This document shows positions 57,644 to 64,000 of a stretch of DNA of 64,000 nt, piece after piece (position 1 is the stretch's first letter; each line of letters begins with the position of its first letter). Source of the DNA: Brienomyrus brachyistius (Eukaryota > Chordata > Actinopteri > Osteoglossiformes > Mormyridae); NCBI RefSeq assembly GCF_023856365.1, contig NC_064537.1, forward strand, positions 10,417,072 through 10,481,071, read 5' to 3'. Below the pieces are notes generated by a model, which was given only the letters and a program-made list of their open reading frames with translations, was not told the origin of the DNA and did no database searches. Position numbers and translations under genes: made by a program.

Positions 57644-58838
57644 ATTCTCTCACACATGCGCATCTACGGGCAATTTGGTAACTGCGATTAACCTCGGTAT
57701 GTTTTTGAACTGTGGGTGGAAAACCGGAGGAAACCCCACGACGACACAGTGAGAACACGCAAACTGCACATACATGGAGCCAGAGCAGAGACACAAACAC
57801 CAGCCCCAGAGGTGTGAGGCAGCAGTGCTAACCACTGCATCACCATGTCCCTCCACTTCCATCCATTTTCCTAATCTGCTAGTCCTACGCAGAGTCGCGG
57901 GCGTCAAGAGCCTGTCCTGGACGCTACAGGCACTCGTTTTCTAAAACAGTCTTATCACATTAAAAATATTTGATCTGTTTAGCACTAAGGATTTCAACAG
58001 AGATATGAGCTGTATCGAAAAAGTTCAAATTAATTAAGCACATTAATATTTAAACCCCGCATCTTAGGTTCAATCCAAATTGAAGTTTCTTTAAATACAG
58101 TAACACTTTATGACCCAAACAACATGGAGTAGCTGACGCAATCTCCTCTATTATGTCTTTGAGATACAGGCAGCACTATCTGACCTCAATCAAACCTACA
58201 TCCTCTTTTTATTGATGCCCAAGTGCCACGTCTTCACGCTGTGCCAGAACAGAGAAACACGCAAGAAATTAGCCGGCGCTGTTTATAGTTGTTTTATAAT
58301 TACATAAAATACTAGACAAATAACTATTCTTTCCTCAGATAATATCTTAGTATCCAGAATCTGACAATATGCAGGAAGAACAGTAAGATGACCATGCTCT
58401 ATTGGCTATGGACAAACTAATCATGCACATACTGCATGCAGACTGTAGGCGTGTTGGCATGTTAGGTTAGGAAAGGATAGTAATAGTACAGGATAGAACA
58501 GATACTTTATTGTCACCATATGGAAACTATTTTTCAGATAAGACATGTCAGGTGTTGTTGGCATGGCAATACAAGCAGGGTAAACACATAAGATATTTTG
58601 ACCTTTAACATGCTACACCGGACCTTATACACACAATATAATATTGTACTTCCTGAAAAAAATTAAATGCAGACTAAAAGAACAAACTTCGATGGCAATC
58701 CCATCATAGACACATAGCACCAGTCCCCAATATCCCAGTATTGCACAGGGGCCTTAAGTATTTTAAAAAAAAATTATTGTTCTGAGCTACTGAACAGAAT
58801 CAGTAAAACAATCAAGACCTGATGTTACCATTCAGATG
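55601..58838. other. pglyrp2 upstream region, no gene seen
   Basis: It is non-coding, with a SINE at 57508-57852 and an old repeat near 56000-56150. A short CGGACACAGT repeat lies at about 55235-55260, inside the pglyrp2 side. No exon is recognised. Confidence 0.5.
57508..57852 (-). mobile_element. tRNA-headed SINE copy
   Basis: On the minus strand it reads GATGCAGTGGTTAGCACTGC, then GTTTCCTCC..., AACATACCGAGGTTAATCGC, AAATTGCCCGTAG, and ends in GGATGG. A CA microsatellite (57609-57642) sits inside it, as in other copies. Confidence 0.8.
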
Positions 58839-58909
58839 TTTATTTAAGAGGCTAATCACTTGTGGTATAAATGACAGTTTTATCATATTTATAGAAAAGG
58901 CCTACAGCC

Positions 58910-59066
58910 TTAAAGTAACAACTCAAAAGCAATAAAACGTGGGTGCTTAGCTTCTAGTTGAATTCTCTCTGTTTTGTTCGGAGATCCAGATCTGTAGATG
59001 TCTTCTAGGCTACTCAGGTCAACGTCTAGCAGTTTCCTGGTAGCTTTTGTGCTTGCTGCCTTGCTG
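58910..59066 (-). CDS. candidate terminal exon of an unidentified minus-strand gene
   Basis: After a good pyrimidine-rich acceptor (CCTTTGCTTTAC...TTCAG) the minus strand is open for about 51 codons: KAASTKATRKLLDVDLSSLE, DIYRSGSPNKTERIQ, ending RFIAFELLL and TAA. An AATAAA follows 66 bp later (58839-58844). Phase 2 in. The protein is not recognised. Upstream exons should lie between 59.1 kb and mcoln1 or further, but I could not find them. It may be real, or an accident. Confidence 0.4.
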
Positions 59067-59257
59067 AACCAACATGTAAAGCAAAGGGACAAAATACTAA
59101 AACAAAGTACTAGACAAATGAAACCACCTATGTCCTAAGCACTAAACTGGTTAAATGTTTATAACGCAATAATAAAAACTGTTTTAGAAAACATATTGGT
59201 TTCATGAAAGCCTTATGATGCTGTTGAGCTAAACTTCGCCAAGCCAAGTACTTAAAG

Positions 59258-59458
59258 CAGGGATGGCCAGTAGTATCTGCGAAGGGCCAGTGTGTGTGCA
59301 GGTTTTCACCACAACTCCCTAATTAGGGTCAGTAATTAGAGTCACTAAAACGGATTGGCTGAAGAGTCCTCACACCTGGGAATGAACAGCTGACCTAAAG
59401 GTTACCCCAAAAACCAGCATACACACTGGCCCTTTGTGGATAAGATTGGCCAACCGTG
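59258..59458. mobile_element. hAT-like MITE with 8-bp target duplication
   Basis: It begins CAGGGATGGCCAG and ends GATTGGCCAACCGTG, with long inverted ends (GGGCCAGTGTGTGTGCAGG pairs with a near inverse at the right end). It is flanked by ACTTAAAG on both sides (59250-59257 and 59459-59466). It is 201 bp and non-coding, and related to the element at 29149-29295. Confidence 0.88.
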
Positions 59459-60180
59459 ACTTAAAGTCAGGATGTACGGATCAATACTGAAATATCGTTA
59501 GTGAATGTTTCATTTTTAGAATCTATTCTAGCGTTAAAATATCGTTTTTTAATCTGGCAATTTAAATGTTAATGTATAATTATACAGGGCAGGACGTGAG
59601 CTACTACCAGGAAGGGCCACCCATAACTGGGTAGAAAAGAGATATCGGTGTCGATATTACCAATACCAATCCTAGTGTTGGATTAATTGACACATGATCG
59701 CGTGAGCGTGTCTGGTTACATCCGAACGCGCTACTTCGCTTCAGAACGCTATTTATTCCGTAGAGTTCGACGCGGCGCACAGCACCACCTAGTGGGCTGA
59801 AGGCGACACCTCAGCCACGTAAAATCATACTCAGCCAAAAAACACGCTGGTGAATTAAATGTATAATGTCGTATTGCATAAATTACTACTCCTTCAAAGT
59901 CAAAGGCCAAAAATAATACACATATTTATAATGACGGCATGAAAGGTCATCAAACTCTTCTACGTAATACATTTACTAAAGTATACAAAGGTCAGGAAAT
60001 CCAGTTATGCGTCTCCACAGACTGCCCCGTGTAACAGGCTATACAAAGGTCACACAATCCAATTATGCTTCTCCAGAAGACAACCACGGGCGCTTTTCTG
60101 AAACTCCAACCACGGAGACCGAACCGCCAGCGGAGTTAAACGACAGTGACGTTGCGGACGAGACTAGACCGGCATGTGAT

Positions 60181-60204
60181 GTCACATGGCCTGGTCACAT
60201 GACC
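60181..60204. promoter_or_regulatory. CLEAR/M-box-like palindrome upstream of mcoln1
   Basis: GGTCACATGACC (60193-60204) is a perfect palindrome that differs at the centre from the TFEB motif GTCACGTGAC and contains the MITF/TFE-type TCACATGA. A second CACATG lies 10 bp upstream in GTCACATGGC. The site is 211 bp before the mcoln1 ATG. MCOLN1 is a known TFEB target; binding here is inference. Confidence 0.5.
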
Positions 60205-60414
60205 ATCGAGGAAGCGCGGCTCGAATGTCTAGCGTTCGTCCCGAAACTCCAGCTGCGATCCAACGCAGTCTGCTTTTAGATGGTCTGCTCGCTAACCCAT
60301 GGATCGCCCAGGGGGGAAATAAATCAGCTGAGCGGACCTTATATTTTTACTCGGGTTTTAATGGTTATAGCGTTTTATTTTTTTTTATTTATTTGTGCAT
60401 TGTACGAGCTCGTA

Positions 60415-60463
60415 ATGGCTGCTTCGGTTTTTAATAACTGCAACCACGACCACGACTGCGTTG
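60415..60463 (+). CDS. mcoln1: mcoln1 coding exon 1
   Basis: A 49-nt coding exon with ATG in a GTAATGG context and a strong GTAAGT donor in phase 1, exactly fitting exon 2. It encodes [16 protein letters not shown]. This residue stretch is not conserved, so the call rests on phase, donor and position. Confidence 0.75.
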
Positions 60464-63400
60464 GTAAGTCTACTGCATTTTGCAACAACAGCAATACTTT
60501 TTTTCATTCTTTTTGACAATAACAATCCGTAAAAACGTAAATCTTGACGAAAATCGATAGGTTAGCAACTTGGTGTCGAATTTTATTGAACCATAATACA
60601 GCGACATGCGAAATTATTTATTGTACTGAACAGTGAACGGTTTCCACTGTATTTTCTTCGTCTATCAGTTACATTGCGTCAGATTTGCTACCCGCTAAAA
60701 TATTTCATAACCTAAGTAAACACAGCGGTTGAACATCATTGAAGCCCATCTGCAGGGTTATTAATCAATACCAAAATACTTAGTGATCCACTTCTGGTCT
60801 TTATCTGTTTATCACTCTTTCTAACTGTGAAGCTGTCTGTTGTACTTCTAGTTTTCTTGGCTCCGAGGGTAATACGTCACTCTGGGAGTGTAGCAGACAC
60901 TCCTGGCAGAGCTGAGGAGTGACACCACAGCAGTGGCCCACAGTGAGTGAGGAGTATTCGTCTGTGGTAGATGGAAATGAGGATTACTGTCTGTGCCGCA
61001 GGCTGGCGATGTTGACGGTAGAGTTTGGAAAACATTCGTACATGTATGTTTTGTTGTGGTGGAATCGTTATGCGTTCTCTTTCATGAACATTAGAGGCTG
61101 CCCTAAATGCTCACCTTTCAGATGGAGAAACTTAGTCTTTTGTTCTGCCTTTGTCCCCTAACCCCTCCTCCGCCCGACACCGTTCCCTCCTAAGCCCCAG
61201 CACCTGAGCAGAGTGGCTGTAATGCCGCGGTTGCCGGGCAACCGTCCCGCAGCCCACTGTAATTATGCGTGACCGATGGAAGCTATGCGCTGTCTCTCAT
61301 TGATTGCATGGCGGTCATGCCAAAACACCAGTGATCTCACGTCTGATTCTAGTCCAGGCTTATCGGTACAGGATTATCCATGGTTCGGTTTTGTGTGTGG
61401 CCTAGTGCAGATTGTCCTACAAACATCTGTTCATGCATCTTGCCTAGCCGTTAATCTGGTGACCTGTGATGGTCTCGCTCGCAGACTTGGTCTTCGGCCA
61501 TCGATGTTTGTGGCACAACTGAGGCGACAGACTGGAAAGTCTTGATTCTTCACTGTCTCCTCTAGATTTGATTGGTTGCGATCGGAAGCTGATCAGTCAA
61601 AGTAACAAAAGCCCTTATCTGGTGATGTTTTATTTGGGCCGATTCTGGCCCCCGTCCAGACACGCGACACATTCCATCACAGCAAATCTTTATTCTCTGA
61701 ATTCCGTCCCTTGTGGTAGCAAGGCATGCGTGAACATTTCGGACGCAATGTCTGTGTCAGCGCTGTGATTAACACACCTGCTTTTTGTCTGTGGGGGAGT
61801 TGGTGTGTAAATACTTGTGGTGACAAAGGAGTGCCTGGGGTGCACCATCCCCCCCCCCCAACGATATTACTGTCCTTTTTTTGTTGGGTGGTAGATTCAG
61901 GCTTAGTCACACTTTTGACCAATTTCCTTAAGTTCCTTTTTGGTGCTAGAATCAGTTTAAAACCTGCGTTCACAGTATGTGGTGTGAGCTCATTATATTA
62001 ATGAGTGACTGACACAGCTTATGAATGCCAGAGTTATGGGATACAGGCATAATAAGCTGCTCCAGCAGACTCATTTGGATAAAAGGTGCCTGATGACTTA
62101 GTTCTGTTTGTATGATGTCACAATGGGAAGCGATTTGTACATTATGGCCGAATGACATTTTGTTGTTTTCAGCAGTTCAGTAGGATACTGGGGGCTTGTT
62201 GTGACTTTAATGCCGGGAAAAGCAGGTGAAGAAGTGACATAAATGAAAGTAGGGCTTCATTACATTGTAGTCAAGATGCAAGGCACAAGGAGAGCAGTAC
62301 AATGTGGCCCAGTTCCATCAAGAGTTAATAGTGATCAGTTAAAACGATGCTTTGAGCTGCCGTCGTCTGTCTTGAAGTGACCATTAAAAGGAATAATGAG
62401 GATAAAGTCCGAATGGAAATAACTTCAGGTCTGCCAAGGGGGCGGGGATTTACGACCCAATTGGGCAGATGAGTTTCCCAACGATCTCATGTTGCCTTCT
62501 TGTGGTATAACTCCTGAGCACTTTCTGAATGCTAAGAGGCGCTGGCCTTAGATCAGCCTGAGTTACACGAGTGTCCCCATTGTATAGACCGCAGGTTTGT
62601 GCGCGGATAAAGCTGTTCCGGTTAGTGGGGCTCGTGCCTGCGCATCCTGGAGGGTCAGGTCTGATGGAGAGGTTCCTAGCTGACATGCCTGTTTTCTTGG
62701 GTCCACAGCTGTCTGCTTTATCGGTGGGTCTTGAGCTTCCCCCGCTCATATATGTTCACTGACGAAACCGAGTATAAACACCAGAAGAGGAGGGCTCCCA
62801 GTTCCTCTTTAGCAGTTTTTGATATTCGTACAGGGAAGTTCTCTAGGTTATTTCAAGGAGGTGCTGACACCCTGCTGGATTGGATCCGGCTGGACGATGC
62901 AGTTTTTGGCAGAATGGCGCGCAGAGACGCACAACACAGCAGTGGGACGACGGAAGTGGAGCTTTGTTTGGGAAAGGGACGGAGACTGGTTTAACTGGAG
63001 TGGGGGTGAATGCAAAAGATGGCGCTGATAGAGGGAAACGCATGATTAAAAAAAGTAAAAACAAATGAATGGCGTTTTGGTTTGGGAAGCCACAGAGGTG
63101 CACTGGGTCTGGCCTTGGGCGCTTAATGGGTGCAGCTCTGTTGGGTACTACACTGTTCTCTAACCTGGTGTTTCCCAAACCAGTTCTCGGGACCCACCTA
63201 GGCAGTCAGTGTTTTTGCTGCCTCCCAGTTCCCTGGGAAGTGGGAGGGAGCGAAAATGTGGACCGTCTGGGGGGTCCCTAAGAACTGGGCATATGGCACA
63301 GGCGAATCGAGCGGGAGTCCCAGTCTACACAGACAGCTGCCATGGAATGTAGATGTAGCTGAGGTTGCTGGAGTAGGGTTCCAAAACCTCCGTTAAACAC

Positions 63401-63660
63401 TCACTCAGCCCTGTGTCTCCCTCCACCTGCCAGAGAGGGAGAGGTTGTTGACGTCGGTGACGGCTTATGGCTCTGGCGACCTCAGCAACACGAGTGCGGG
63501 CAGCACCGGGCCGTCGGCAGCGCAGGAACGGGAGGAGGAGGCCCTCCGCCGGAAGCTCAAGTACTTCTTCATGAGCCCATGTGACAAGTTCCACGCCAAG
63601 GGCCGCAAGCCGGTGAAGCTGGGCCTGCAGCTGCTCAAGATCATCGTGGTCACAGTGCAG
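60415..63660 (+). CDS. mcoln1: Mucolipin-1 (TRPML1), first two coding exons; 3' part outside the window
   Basis: Mucolipin-1 is a six-pass cation channel of lysosomes (PI(3,5)P2-activated, releases Ca2+). Exon 1 (60415-60463) ends G|GTAAGT and exon 2 (63434-63660) begins after a CAG acceptor; phases agree. The joined protein starts [20 protein letters not shown], then LLTSVTAYG, and has [20 protein letters not shown], the poly-basic N-terminal stretch that binds PI(3,5)P2, and [14 protein letters not shown], the start of the first membrane helix. The family LL signal (ERLL) for lysosomal sorting is kept. The rest of the gene is beyond 64000. Paralogue choice (mcoln1a/b) cannot be made from this. 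Confidence 0.93.
60464..63433 (+). other. mcoln1: mcoln1 intron 1
   Basis: This is a 3.0-kb intron between coding exons 1 and 2. The short ORFs are chance, and no repeat of note is seen except a C run at about 61851-61859. Confidence 0.7.
63434..63660 (+). CDS. mcoln1: mcoln1 coding exon 2
   Basis: The acceptor CACCTGCCAG and donor CAG|GTAGCC bound 227 nt that encode [12 protein letters not shown] through [20 protein letters not shown] to IIVVTVQ. The [11 protein letters not shown] block is diagnostic of mucolipins. Confidence 0.96.
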
Positions 63661-64000
63661 GTAGCCGGCCGCACGCGCAGACATCCGCACCACTAGGGGG
63701 CCTCGCGGCCGTCGAGCTGCACCAAATCATCCCATGTCCCACTTAGCTTTACTTCCGTTAACAGTTATACTAGCCTGAATGTCAATGCGTCTTTAATCTG
63801 AAATGTTGTGATTGTGCTGATAAAGATTTTGGGGTTATTATTTTTGGATAATTACATAGGGAATGATCCACCATTCATAATACTTTAGTTATAAAGACCA
63901 CGATAAGGTCACCTTCGTCAACCGACCTTTTTATAAACCTGAATGTCTGGTAGGTCTGTGGTTTGACGTCATACTGCTGACTCCTCTAAAGCCACTTCTA
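63661..64000 (+). other. mcoln1: mcoln1 intron 2, cut by window end
   Basis: It follows the GTAGCC donor. Nothing coding is seen before the window ends. Confidence 0.7.

Noticed and set aside
59622..60260. Possible upstream exons for the unidentified minus-strand gene
   Set aside because: I found no minus-strand stretch with acceptor, donor and phase that joins cleanly to the exon at 58910-59066.
1..64000. A search for a novel system such as a defence island, gene cluster or CRISPR-like array
   Set aside because: The repeat arrays are minisatellites without spacers, and all confident genes are ordinary single vertebrate genes without shared function.

Overview
The window is vertebrate nuclear DNA, most likely from a teleost fish. 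Genes are split into many short exons with GT..AG introns. There are long CA/CT microsatellites, an inactive Tc1-like transposon, tRNA-headed SINE copies with GGAT-type tails and small hAT-like elements, all typical of fish genomes. I cannot fix the species. There is no bacterial operon, phage, CRISPR array or other prokaryotic system here. I looked for an undescribed system and found none; the oddities are inside ordinary genes and repeats.

Layout. Positions 1-16.9 kb hold no recognised gene. They hold microsatellites, poly-C/G tracts, a 28-bp minisatellite (2374-2790), a Tc1-like transposon with a SINE inserted in it (8426-9928), two more SINE copies, a PIF/Harbinger-like MITE (9964-10226) and a pogo/Tigger-like element (13801-15327). 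On the minus strand, 33269-18997 is a full wiz gene (17 coding exons by my reading, 1954 aa, ten C2H2 fingers), with a CpG-island promoter near 36.0-36.5 kb. Next, also on the minus strand, 51206-37994 is rasal3 (17 coding exons, 1161 aa; PH, C2, RasGAP and coiled coil). Then 55600-53133 (minus) is pglyrp2 (4 exons, 483 aa, zinc amidase). At 60415-63660 on the plus strand are the first two coding exons of mcoln1 (TRPML1), which runs off the right edge. A short unidentified minus-strand terminal exon with its own AATAAA lies at 58910-59066.

Every exon join was checked by hand for GT..AG and for reading phase. The summed CDS lengths of the three complete genes (5865, 3486 and 1452 nt) are exact multiples of three, which strongly supports the models. 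The order wiz-rasal3-pglyrp2, all on one strand, matches human 19p13.12, so the block is conserved synteny. mcoln1 sits elsewhere on human 19p (from general knowledge), so a rearrangement boundary lies between 55.6 and 60.4 kb.

The genes do not form one pathway. WIZ is a nuclear partner of the G9a/GLP H3K9 methyltransferases and CtBP. RASAL3 is a Ras GTPase-activating protein of blood cells. PGLYRP2 is a secreted enzyme that cuts bacterial peptidoglycan. Mucolipin-1 is a lysosomal cation channel. The points most worth a second look are two neighbouring wiz finger exons identical over 130 nt, a 35-bp minisatellite that repeats a 3'-splice-site-like sequence just before the wiz start exon, and a TFEB/MiT-type palindrome upstream of mcoln1.
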